Origin: a virus
IMG/VR virus record: IMGVR_UViG_3300005608_000026
Span: 1 to 21,957 of that record
Strand: one strand, 5' to 3'
Length of the DNA: 21,957 nt
The stretch's first letter is position 1. Each line of letters starts with the position of its first letter. Under the pieces are notes generated by a model that worked only from the letters and a program-made list of their open reading frames with translations, was not told where the DNA came from and ran no database searches. Both the position numbers and the translations under genes were made by a program. This document shows, in pieces, positions 6,533 to 13,495 of the stretch.

Positions 6533-7633
6533 ATGACCTACTCCACAGAACTCATCCGCGACGGTCTTCACTCCACTTATGGAAACGCCATCACAAAGGC
6601 GAATATCGAAGCATGGATTGCAGACAGTGGCGTTTCCCTTTCCTATCAGACTGTTGCTAAGAAGTTGAAGCAGTATAAGTCTGGTCGAGGAACTTACAAT
6701 CTTGAAGTAACAAAAGAGACAGTCAAAGACCTGGAAGTATCTTACAATTCTCCTGCTGCTATTCCCTCTGTGGAACAAAACCTTATTCCCGATAAAGATG
6801 ATTCCTTCGTCAAGTTTGGTAACTTCACTGATATTAAAAAAATTATTTCTTCCCGTCTATTCTACCCAACGTTCATTACGGGCCTTTCGGGTAACGGTAA
6901 AACGTTCTCTGTCGAACAGGCGTGCGCCCAACTGGGTCGCGAACTTATTCGGGTGAATATTACGATTGAGACGGATGAAGATGACTTGGTGGGTGGTTTT
7001 AGGCTTGTCGATGGGAATACTGCATGGCACAATGGTCCCGTTATCGAAGCACTCGAACGCGGAGCAGTTCTCCTTCTGGACGAGATCGACCTGGCATCCA
7101 ACAAAATCCTCTGTCTTCAGTCCATTCTAGAAGGTAAGGGCGTCTTCCTCAAGAAGATCGGTAAGTGGATCAAACCCACTGATGGATTCCAAGTTATTGC
7201 CACGGCCAACACCAAGGGCAAGGGATCTGACGATGGTCGGTTCATTGGTACCAACGTTCTCAATGAAGCGTTCCTGGAGCGTTTTCCTGTGACCTTCGAG
7301 CAAGAATATCCCACTGTTTCTGTTGAGACCAAGATTCTCAACAAACTGTGTGGTGATGTCAACTTCTGCAAGCGCCTTGCTGACTGGGCAGACATCATCC
7401 GCAAAACCTTCTATGATGGTGGTATTGAGGAAATTATCAGCACCCGCCGTCTGGTTCACATTGTGAAGGCATACAGCATCTTCGGAGATAAGGCAAAGGC
7501 AATTCAAGTTTGTGTCAATCGTTTTGATGATGAGACCAAGCAAGCATTCCTGGAACTGTATGACAAGGTTGATGTTGACTTTGTGATGCCTTCTGAGAAT
7601 GAAGGTTCCATTGACACATTTAGTGCTGTTTGA
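6533..7633 (+). CDS. cobS: CobS-like AAA+ ATPase
   Basis: A 366-aa AAA+ ATPase. The Walker A loop is GLSGNGKT (residues 117-124), Walker B is LLLDEID with D183-E184, a sensor region lies in VIATANTKGKG, and the arginine region is NEAFLERFPVTFE. This is the cyanophage CobS type, related to the MoxR group that works with VWA partners; cobS is a well-known cyanophage core gene. An N-terminal extension of about 90 residues precedes the ATPase domain. The base composition is unlike the neighbours: bases 6901-7000 are 50% G+C, against 31% for bases 1301-1400 of gene 46. The cobT-like gene upstream is the obvious partner. An exact consensus promoter overlaps the last codons. Confidence 0.93.
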   Translation: MTYSTELIRDGLHSTYGNAITKANIEAWIADSGVSLSYQTVAKKLKQYKSGRGTYNLEVTKETVKDLEVSYNSPAAIPSVEQNLIPDKDDSFVKFGNFTDIKKIISSRLFYPTFITGLSGNGKTFSVEQACAQLGRELIRVNITIETDEDDLVGGFRLVDGNTAWHNGPVIEALERGAVLLLDEIDLASNKILCLQSILEGKGVFLKKIGKWIKPTDGFQVIATANTKGKGSDDGRFIGTNVLNEAFLERFPVTFEQEYPTVSVETKILNKLCGDVNFCKRLADWADIIRKTFYDGGIEEIISTRRLVHIVKAYSIFGDKAKAIQVCVNRFDDETKQAFLELYDKVDVDFVMPSENEGSIDTFSAV

Positions 7634-7639
7634 TATAAT
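7611..7639 (+). promoter_or_regulatory. Exact sigma70 consensus promoter across the end of cobS
   Basis: TTGACA (7611-7616) and TATAAT (7634-7639) are separated by exactly 17 nt, the ideal bacterial housekeeping promoter. It covers the last seven codons and stop of cobS. A start point about 7 nt after the -10 would be near 7646, inside the next reading frame, so it would serve the clamp gene and what follows. Confidence 0.75.
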
Positions 7640-7640
7640 T

Positions 7641-8132
7641 ATGGCAAACTCCTGGAGCTTTCTTTACGACGAAATTATGAGCACGAATGAAATTTATGAG
7701 GACACTCTTCCAGAGTTTTCCCTCTCAGAAAAAGAAACCTCTTTATACGGGGAAGATATACTTACATTTGATGTAAATTTTCCAACATCTTCTGTTCCAG
7801 AACTTCCCCAAACCCCCGACAATAACAACGGTCGCTGGAAGTATAATGAAGATGTTATCTTGAAGGATATCCACGAATATGTCAGTGGCACTTATCGTAG
7901 TCACTATACTGGCAAATCAAGTGGATTTAAGGACATCCAAACTATTGATTTGATGGCAGCTAAAGGACTTGCTTCTGGATTTTGTCAATCAAACATCATA
8001 AAGTATGGAACACGATACGGTGATAAAGACGGACAAAATAAAAAAGATTTACTAAAAGTCATTCACTATGCTATGCTACTATTGCATTTTGATGATCATT
8101 ACAAACCGACCACTTCTGACTTTCCATATTGA
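7641..8132 (+). CDS. DUF3310-like protein
   Basis: A 163-aa protein from the ATG at 7641. The same frame is open further upstream, to an ATG at 7599 inside cobS, which would add 14 residues. The C-terminal half reads IHEYVSGTYRSHYTG, then NIIKYGTRYGDKDGQNKKDLLKV in two pieces, then IHYAMLLLHF. This is the pattern of DUF3310, the domain also found in T7 gp1.7 nucleotide kinase; recalled, not searched. The N-terminal 65 residues are acidic and Ser/Pro/Thr rich, probably flexible. A perfect promoter ends one base before the ATG, so a transcript from it would lack this start codon; the next in-frame ATG is at 7677. The gene stops two bases before the clamp start. Confidence 0.8.
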   Translation: MANSWSFLYDEIMSTNEIYEDTLPEFSLSEKETSLYGEDILTFDVNFPTSSVPELPQTPDNNNGRWKYNEDVILKDIHEYVSGTYRSHYTGKSSGFKDIQTIDLMAAKGLASGFCQSNIIKYGTRYGDKDGQNKKDLLKVIHYAMLLLHFDDHYKPTTSDFPY

Positions 8133-8134
8133 TA

Positions 8135-8818
8135 ATGAAAACTCTCGACCACATGAAACTCTCTGATAAAACTATCTCTCTTCTCAAGAACTTCTCTTCT
8201 ATTAATCAATCTATTCTTTTCAAAGAGGGGAATAAATTGCGCACTATTAGTGTAATGAAGAATATCTTAGCAGAGGCAACTGTCTCCGAAGACTTTACTA
8301 AAGACTTTGGTGTATATGATCTCAATCAATTCCTTAATGGATTGAGTCTATATCAAAACCCAGAGTTAGACTTTAATAATGACGGTTATGTTGTTATGAA
8401 GGAAGGAAAATCTCGTTCTAAGTACTTCTTTGCCGATCCGAATGTAATTGTCTCTCCTCCTGACAAAGATATTTCTCTTCCTAGCGAAGATGTTCGTTTT
8501 GAGGTGAGTACCGATCAACTGGACAAACTTCTGAAAGCATCTTCTATCTACCAGTCTCCAGATTTATCTGCTATCGGTGAGAATGGTGTGATTAAACTGG
8601 TTGTCCGTGACAAGAAGAATGACACATCAAACGTTTATTCTGTGATTGTTGGTGAAACTGATAAAGAGTTTTGCTTCAACTTCAAGGTTGAGAACATTAA
8701 AATTCTTCCTGGAACTTACGAGGTTGTAGTATCCCAAAAACTTTTGTCTCGGTTTACTGCAAAGAACAGTGACTTGACTTATTATATTGCTATGGAGCCT
8801 GATTCTACTTTTGGATGA
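8135..8818 (+). CDS. 45: DNA polymerase sliding clamp gp45
   Basis: A 227-aa protein matching T4 gp45 (228 aa) along its length: MKLSDKTISLLKNFSSINQS at the start, VYDLNQFLNGLSLY, and the end AMEPDSTFG, close to the T4 ending. gp45 is the trimeric ring that holds gp43 on DNA and, in T4, also activates late transcription. The ATG at 8135 follows the previous stop by two bases. The T4 protein begins at the motif that here starts at the second ATG (8153), so the true start could be 8153. Neither has a clear ribosome site. Its stop overlaps the next gene by 4 nt. Confidence 0.95.
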   Translation: MKTLDHMKLSDKTISLLKNFSSINQSILFKEGNKLRTISVMKNILAEATVSEDFTKDFGVYDLNQFLNGLSLYQNPELDFNNDGYVVMKEGKSRSKYFFADPNVIVSPPDKDISLPSEDVRFEVSTDQLDKLLKASSIYQSPDLSAIGENGVIKLVVRDKKNDTSNVYSVIVGETDKEFCFNFKVENIKILPGTYEVVVSQKLLSRFTAKNSDLTYYIAMEPDSTFG

Positions 8819-9066
8819 ATAAGACATTAATTTATATGCGTATATTAGGCAGTTTCTTAGTGGTCTCTGCCTATTTTATTGTTCTGTGGGTTGATGTTGC
8901 TGCTGGATCAGCAACTCACCTAGTCGCAAATGCTGTAACTATTCCATTTTTTGTTAAGATCAAAGGATGGGATGTTGTAATCATGTTATCGTTTTTGTCC
9001 TGCATTGACATTAGTAAATTATTATCATTAGTACAATGGAACCAGATCTTTATGTTCAGTTCTTAG
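8815..9066 (+). CDS. Small membrane protein (two TM segments)
   Basis: An 83-aa hydrophobic protein with two likely membrane helices: about residues 9-31 (from ILGSFLVVSAYFIVL) and 52-70 (around WDVVIMLSFLSCIDI). The ATG overlaps the gene 45 stop in an ATGA. No known domain. It belongs to a run of three hydrophobic small proteins between genes 45 and 44. A role at the host membrane is plausible but unproven. Confidence 0.75.
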   Translation: MNKTLIYMRILGSFLVVSAYFIVLWVDVAAGSATHLVANAVTIPFFVKIKGWDVVIMLSFLSCIDISKLLSLVQWNQIFMFSS

Positions 9067-9359
9067 AGAATTGGATACCTGGAATAGGAGAAAGCACCGA
9101 ACTTCATGATCAACTGCACAAGCACTTTGATTTGGGATTTAGTGTTAATGACGAAGCAAGATTGCTTGGTTTTCAGTTGGGTCACCATCCCGCAGGACAT
9201 TTTTTCCATGTAATTATTTTTGCCATAATGAGTTTGACGATATATCCTAAAAACTACCGCAACACCTGGAAAGACATTCAAGATTTTTATGACGCCTATT
9301 TGTTGGGCAAACGATGGCAATCTGTATCTTATTGGTTTATACCCAAAGAAATATTATGA
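9036..9359 (+). CDS. 107-aa protein with a His-rich patch and one hydrophobic segment
   Basis: The ATG overlaps the preceding membrane-protein gene by 31 nt. The N-terminal half is acidic and soluble. A cluster of histidines (H50, H51, H55, H58 in GHHPAGHFFH) stands just before a hydrophobic stretch VIIFAIMSLTIY (59-70), and a charged tail follows. The patch could bind metal at a membrane surface; no family recognised. The stop overlaps the next ATG by 4 nt, so the three small genes form a coupled set. Confidence 0.75.
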   Translation: MEPDLYVQFLENWIPGIGESTELHDQLHKHFDLGFSVNDEARLLGFQLGHHPAGHFFHVIIFAIMSLTIYPKNYRNTWKDIQDFYDAYLLGKRWQSVSYWFIPKEIL

Positions 9360-9616
9360 AAGAAATTCTTATTTTTCTCCTGAGTTTCTCAGACATTCTT
9401 TTTCTCCCACTCTTGTTTGGATTCTTGTTGTCGATTGTTCTTGAGATCGCCACGAAGAAACCAGAGTTCGTAGCCTTCCGTAGATTCATGTGGAGGCAAA
9501 ATTTAATATTTAATTTCTTTTGGTTTGTGTGCTGGATCACTCTTGCCGTGGTATACTCAAGAGAGATGGGATCAGCAGATTCCTTCAGCGACCCAACTAT
9601 TCTTTGGAGAGATTAG
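9356..9616 (+). CDS. Small membrane protein (two TM segments)
   Basis: An 86-aa protein taken from the ATG at 9356, which overlaps the previous stop in an ATGA; an in-frame ATG at 9314 would add 14 residues and is less likely. Two hydrophobic segments are seen: about 4-30 (IFLLSFSDILFLPLLFGFLL) and 49-66 (NFFWFVCWITLAVVY). A basic loop (KKPEFVAFRRFMWRQ) lies between them. No family recognised. The last base of its TAG is the first base of the next GTG start. Confidence 0.75.
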   Translation: MKEILIFLLSFSDILFLPLLFGFLLSIVLEIATKKPEFVAFRRFMWRQNLIFNFFWFVCWITLAVVYSREMGSADSFSDPTILWRD

Positions 9617-10143
9617 TGAACATCTTTGTCACCGACCCTTGCCCTATCAAATCTGCAATGGTCTTACCCGATAAGCACATTGTCAAGATGCCCCTAGAGA
9701 CCTGCCAGATGCTTTCTATCGTCGCTTCTGAAAAGTGGGGACATGGATACGGCAAACTGCCTAAGGTCGATGGAACGCCCTATGCGACCGATAAGGGCGC
9801 ATTTCGCAATCATCCCTGTACCGTGTGGGCAGGTTCATTTGTTCATAACTGGCGTTGGTTGATCCGTCATGGACTTGCTCTCTGTGAGGAGTATTCCAAC
9901 CGCTACGGTAAAGTTCATTCCTGTTTGCGTACTCTTGCATATGCAAATCAAATATTTCCAGTTCCAGATCCTGCAGGTCGGTCTGGTAAAGGACCACAAC
10001 CGTTTGTCCGTGCAATGCCAGAAGAGTTCAAGTTTGATGATAGTATAGATACATTCACTGCCTACAAGATGTACATTTCATCCAAACCGTGGGTCAAAGA
10101 TAACTATCGTCGTATTCCGAGTCGTAAACCTGATTGGATTTGA
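9616..10143 (+). CDS. Conserved phage protein of unknown function, GTG start
   Basis: A 175-aa protein from a GTG at 9616, chosen because GGAG lies 7 nt upstream and the widespread phage version begins NIFVTxPxPxxSA. Conserved-looking stretches are DKHIVKMPLETCQMLSIV, FRNHPCTVWAGSF-NWRWL, EEYSNRYGKVH, and TAYKMYISSKPW near the end. I recall this family in many phages, sometimes tagged as pyrimidine-dimer glycosylase-like, but the tag is not secure. Several His, Trp and Tyr residues look enzyme-like. The frame is open upstream to 9520 but that region is covered by the previous gene. Confidence 0.85.
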   Translation: MNIFVTDPCPIKSAMVLPDKHIVKMPLETCQMLSIVASEKWGHGYGKLPKVDGTPYATDKGAFRNHPCTVWAGSFVHNWRWLIRHGLALCEEYSNRYGKVHSCLRTLAYANQIFPVPDPAGRSGKGPQPFVRAMPEEFKFDDSIDTFTAYKMYISSKPWVKDNYRRIPSRKPDWI

Positions 10144-10144
10144 T

Positions 10145-10618
10145 ATGAGTTTCGTACAATATAAAAAACATCGTGTCTTCCGAGAAACCGAAGACGTAAC
10201 CTTCTATGATATTTCAGTAGAAGATTCTAATGCATCTGATTTGGTGGTACACAGTGGACCAGCAGTCTCTCCTCCAAATGATATTGTGGGAGCAAAACAG
10301 TTTTATATTCACTATCATCAAGTTGACCATAATCGAGTTCTATCTGGCACTCGTACATTTGAACTTGTAAATGTTGATTGGAAGTTTCCATATCACATCG
10401 TTCATTTGAATCGTCAGAGTGGTGCATTAATTATTCCTACTAGAACTTATCATAGAAGTATTTCTGGGGAGGCTGGATCAATCGTCATCAACCAAGCAAT
10501 TCGTGATGATGAGTTTGATCCTGAGAAAGAGTTTATTCCAGTATCGTCTGGACAAAACACCGAACTTTATAATATACTGGCCCATGAAAAGCCTGTAATC
10601 CACAACATTGGTGAGTAA
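10145..10618 (+). CDS. Cupin-like small protein
   Basis: A 157-aa protein with a beta-rich centre that fits the cupin fold. H56-Y-H58 and H62 with E73 resemble cupin motif 1; P98, H103 and N116 within GALIIPTRTYHRSISGE resemble motif 2. If correct, the three histidines and the glutamate would bind a metal ion. Cupins range from dioxygenases to isomerases and storage proteins, so no reaction can be named. It lies 1 nt after the previous gene and 7 nt before gene 44. Confidence 0.7.
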   Translation: MSFVQYKKHRVFRETEDVTFYDISVEDSNASDLVVHSGPAVSPPNDIVGAKQFYIHYHQVDHNRVLSGTRTFELVNVDWKFPYHIVHLNRQSGALIIPTRTYHRSISGEAGSIVINQAIRDDEFDPEKEFIPVSSGQNTELYNILAHEKPVIHNIGE

Positions 10619-10625
10619 CTAAATT

Positions 10626-11573
10626 ATGAGTCGTGATGAGTTTCTTTGGGTCGAGAAATATCGTCCCAAAACAATTGAAGATTGTATTCTCCCTGTTAGT
10701 ATCAAAAAAACATTTCAGGGATTCTTGAGTAAAGGAGAAGTGCCAAATCTCCTTCTTGCTGGACCTGCTGGGTGTGGCAAAACCACAGTGGCAAAGGCAT
10801 TATGTAATGAATTAGGAGTAGACTATTATGTCATCAATGGATCGGATGAGGGACGCTTCCTTGATACGGTCAGAAATACTGCAAAGAATTTCGCTTCGAC
10901 CGTATCACTTTCTTCAACTGCTAGACACAAAGTCATCATCATCGATGAGGCGGATAACACAACAAACGACGTACAACTCTTACTTAGGGCGTTTACAGAG
11001 GAGTTTTCTGGCAACTGCAGATTCATCCTCACTTGCAATTTCAAAAATAAAATCATTGAACCCCTCCACAGTCGATGTGCCTGCATCGACTTCTCAACCA
11101 ACTCAAAAGACCGACCAAAACTTGCCTCACAATTCTTCAACCGTCTCGGGACTATACTTGAGACAGAAAGCACTGAAGCAGATCCAAAAGTTTTGGCCGA
11201 ACTCATCAACAAGCACTTCCCAGACTGGAGAAGAATCCTCAACGAATGTCAACGATATTCCTCCTCAGGACAAATAGATGCTGGCATTCTTGTAACTTTT
11301 AGTGATATAAAAGTAAATGACTTGGTTAAAAAACTTAAGGACAAAGATTTCCCCGAAGTACGTAAATGGGTTGTCAATAACCTGGACAACGATACTAGTG
11401 TACTTCTGCGTCGTATTTACGATGCTTGTTATGATTCCTTGGTTCCGAATACCATTCCTTCTGCTGTTCTTATTCTTGCTAAGTATCAGTATCAGATGGC
11501 GTTCGTGGCGGATCAAGAAATAAATATGATTGCTTGTTTGACTGAAATTATGTGTGAGTGTGAATTCAAATGA
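10626..11573 (+). CDS. 44: Clamp loader large subunit gp44
   Basis: A 315-aa AAA+ ATPase of the RFC/gp44 type (T4 gp44 is 319 aa). It opens with FLWVEKYRPKTIEDCILP, typical of clamp loaders. Walker A is GPAGCGKT (46-53), Walker B is IIIDEAD (104-110), and the SRC motif that supplies the arginine finger is at 149-151. With gp62 it loads the gp45 ring at primer ends. In T4 its mRNA is a RegA target. It is coupled by ATGA to the next small gene. Confidence 0.97.
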   Translation: MSRDEFLWVEKYRPKTIEDCILPVSIKKTFQGFLSKGEVPNLLLAGPAGCGKTTVAKALCNELGVDYYVINGSDEGRFLDTVRNTAKNFASTVSLSSTARHKVIIIDEADNTTNDVQLLLRAFTEEFSGNCRFILTCNFKNKIIEPLHSRCACIDFSTNSKDRPKLASQFFNRLGTILETESTEADPKVLAELINKHFPDWRRILNECQRYSSSGQIDAGILVTFSDIKVNDLVKKLKDKDFPEVRKWVVNNLDNDTSVLLRRIYDACYDSLVPNTIPSAVLILAKYQYQMAFVADQEINMIACLTEIMCECEFK

Positions 11574-11854
11574 ATGTAAAATTGCTGCGTATCGTTACTG
11601 GCGAAGAAGTTATTGCTGAACTTCTCTCTGAAGATACAGATACTATTACCGTAAAGAACGGTCTGGTTGTGATTCCTAATGCAAATGGTGTTGGGTTTGC
11701 TCCCTGGGCAACAGTTATCAGCAAACAAAAACCTGAGGTTACTATTGATCGCAAATTTTTGGTTTACGTTGTAGAATGTGATGTAGATGTTGTTGAGAAG
11801 TATGAAAGTATTTTCTCTCCAATTGAGAAACCCAGTAAAAAATTAATTCTATGA
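11570..11854 (+). CDS. Sm-like small protein, paralogue 1
   Basis: A 94-aa protein beginning MNVKLLRIVTGEEVIAELLSE. It shares a pattern with the proteins at 15044 and 15363: a first beta strand with K(L/I)xxLxxG, then a PW pair (FAPWATV), then a strand before an E-x-Y or L-x-x-x-Y tail. I recall a crystallised Sm-like protein of putative cyanophage origin with such a layout; the link is from memory. Sm-like proteins often form rings that bind RNA. It overlaps the gene 44 stop and the next start by 4 nt each. Confidence 0.75.
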   Translation: MNVKLLRIVTGEEVIAELLSEDTDTITVKNGLVVIPNANGVGFAPWATVISKQKPEVTIDRKFLVYVVECDVDVVEKYESIFSPIEKPSKKLIL

Positions 11855-12006
11855 AAATACCAAACAGGAATATTCGTACTCAGAATAAAGAGAACTATTA
11901 CTATTGGTTCTGGATCATAGCCATGATTGCCTTCATTGTCCCTCAGGTATTCACTGCCTGGGCTTACATAAATATTGTCAACATTATGAAAACTTGGAGT
12001 TTTTAA
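11851..12006 (+). CDS. 51-aa single-span membrane protein
   Basis: A 51-aa frame starting in an ATGA overlap with the preceding gene. A basic N-terminus with tyrosines (MKIPNRNIRTQNKENYYY) leads into one hydrophobic helix, about residues 19-40 (WFWIIAMIAFIVPQVFTAWA). No family is recognised. The tight overlap and the lack of any other frame here support translation. Confidence 0.65.
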   Translation: MKIPNRNIRTQNKENYYYWFWIIAMIAFIVPQVFTAWAYINIVNIMKTWSF

Positions 12007-12007
12007 C

Positions 12008-12187
12008 ATGAATAAAGATGATTTGATGCACCTTAAAATTCAAGCAGCAATGAGAGAACACAATCTCCCAGAGTCTGAAATTAAGTATATTGGTGAAGGA
12101 GAAGGAACTCATTGGTATCGTATTGCTGGTAAGCATAGTGTTCCAGTAAATATGATTGAAGGGTTTGATCGTGTAGATGAGGAATAA
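12008..12187 (+). CDS. 59-aa small soluble protein
   Basis: A 59-aa frame whose ATG follows the previous stop after one base; it fills the space to the next gene exactly. The product is amphipathic and acidic, with KYIGEGEGTHWYRIAGK in the middle. No motif I know and no membrane segment. Kept because of perfect packing with neighbours. Confidence 0.65.
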   Translation: MNKDDLMHLKIQAAMREHNLPESEIKYIGEGEGTHWYRIAGKHSVPVNMIEGFDRVDEE

Positions 12188-12188
12188 T

Positions 12189-12371
12189 ATGAGTAAGAAG
12201 AGGCATCAAGTAAAATCTAGGTGGTATTACGTTTTCTGGGGTATCGCAACAATCTCAGTGGTGGCGGGGCAGATTTATGTAGGAAGTGGATATCATAGAA
12301 TGGCATCAAAAATTAACTTGATTCTCGATGCCACAAATGATAAAATAGATGAATCGAAAGATCTGTATTGA
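12189..12371 (+). CDS. 60-aa single-span membrane protein
   Basis: A 60-aa protein from the ATG at 12189, one base after the previous stop; an in-frame ATG at 12177 lies inside the previous gene. Basic N-terminus (MSKKRHQVKSR), one hydrophobic segment about 13-31 (YYVFWGIATISVVAGQIYV), then a charged tail. The topology looks like a positive-inside membrane anchor with a soluble tail outside. The stop overlaps the next start by one base (TGATG). Confidence 0.7.
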   Translation: MSKKRHQVKSRWYYVFWGIATISVVAGQIYVGSGYHRMASKINLILDATNDKIDESKDLY

Positions 12372-13495
12372 TGATAATATCAGAAAGTGATGCAAAGTGG
12401 TCTTCTGATGAGTTCATCAAATATTTTTCACAGATGGGAAATATTGAAGACTATTTGCGATTTGTTAAAAAAGAAGTAATCAAGTCTACAAGTTCTCTTG
12501 CTCCACTTCATGATGAGTTCTTCAACGAAGATATTCATCCTGAGGATATGGAGTTTGATATTAAGTTTGTTGGCAGCAGATTTCCACAATCCATTCCTCA
12601 AGAGCATTACGTCAACCTTTTAAGAGCAGTATCTTCTCATAATAATGAGTCAAATATTCCTGGACGGGAATTGCGTTGGATGATTTATGAGAAGAACACT
12701 AATAAGGTTCTTGGATTCATTCGGTTCGGTTCTCCAACCATCAACTCTAAACCAAGAAACTTATGGCTTGGTCAGGCACCCAATCTATCCATATTCAATT
12801 GTCATGCGGCGATGGGATTTGTGATCGTACCATCGCAACCATTTGGGTACAACTATCTTGGAGGAAAACTCCTTGCTCTTCTATGCTGCTCTCACTTCGC
12901 CCGTGAGAATCTGAATGAAGTCTTTGAGAAAGACATTGCTCTCTTTGAAACTACGTCTCTCTACGGGTCTACCACGGATGCCTCGCAGTATGATGGTCTC
13001 AAACCATTCATGCGATATAAGGGTTTAACTGAGAGTAAGTTCTTGCCTCTCCTTCACGATGAAGCGTTTCATAAACTCCATGATCGCTTTACTATTCTGA
13101 ATAATAATCAACCTCTAACTGATAAGAAAGCATCATCTAAAAAGATGAAGCGTCAAACAAAGATGATTTCTATCACCCGTAAATCCTTGAAAGAGCATGG
13201 GTTTACTGATGAATTGGAGAACTTTGATTCTGTAATTAATACTGCTTTATCTTTGACTCAGAAGAAGAGAACTTACTTTTGTGAGTATGGATACGCTAAT
13301 GTTCGTGAGGTGATCCTTGGGGAGCAGAAAGAACTCCTTCGTGGTCAGAACTGGGAGAAGCATGAACTTGATAATATCATCAAGTGGTGGAAGAAGAAGG
13401 CAACCAAGAGATATGAAAAACTCAAAGCAGAAGGTCGGTTCAGGACCAAAGTAGAACTCTGGACAGATGATGATGACATTCAAATTATTAGATAA
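12371..13495 (+). CDS. DUF4338 (DruA-like) domain protein
   Basis: A 374-aa protein between the two clamp-loader genes. The start is the ATG at 12371, overlapping the previous TGA by one base; a TTG just before it is less likely. The central region follows the layout of DUF4338: GRELRWMIY (about 98-106), LGFIRFGSP (114-122), KPRNLWLGQ (127-135), an FVIVP strand (150-154), LLALLCCSHFA (167-177), ALFETTSLYG (190-199) and MRYKGLTES (214-222). DUF4338 is the domain of DruA in Druantia anti-phage systems and also occurs near transposases; its activity is not known to me. The C-terminal third is basic with DNA-binding character (KKWWKK-like, KRYEKLKAEGR). The match is by eye only. Confidence 0.75.
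   Translation: MIISESDAKWSSDEFIKYFSQMGNIEDYLRFVKKEVIKSTSSLAPLHDEFFNEDIHPEDMEFDIKFVGSRFPQSIPQEHYVNLLRAVSSHNNESNIPGRELRWMIYEKNTNKVLGFIRFGSPTINSKPRNLWLGQAPNLSIFNCHAAMGFVIVPSQPFGYNYLGGKLLALLCCSHFARENLNEVFEKDIALFETTSLYGSTTDASQYDGLKPFMRYKGLTESKFLPLLHDEAFHKLHDRFTILNNNQPLTDKKASSKKMKRQTKMISITRKSLKEHGFTDELENFDSVINTALSLTQKKRTYFCEYGYANVREVILGEQKELLRGQNWEKHELDNIIKWWKKKATKRYEKLKAEGRFRTKVELWTDDDDIQIIR

Noticed and set aside
7127-7543. 138-aa open frame on the minus strand in cobS
   Set aside because: Opposite a well-supported ATPase gene. GC-rich codon use in cobS keeps the reverse frame open.
9005-9037. TTGACA followed by TACAAT before the gene at 9036
   Set aside because: The spacer is 21 nt and the -10 runs into the start codon; both lie in coding DNA and are probably chance.
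10828-11277. 149-aa open frame on the + strand overlapping gene 44
   Set aside because: It covers the Walker B and SRC region of gp44 in another frame; its Ser/Gln-rich product shows no domain.
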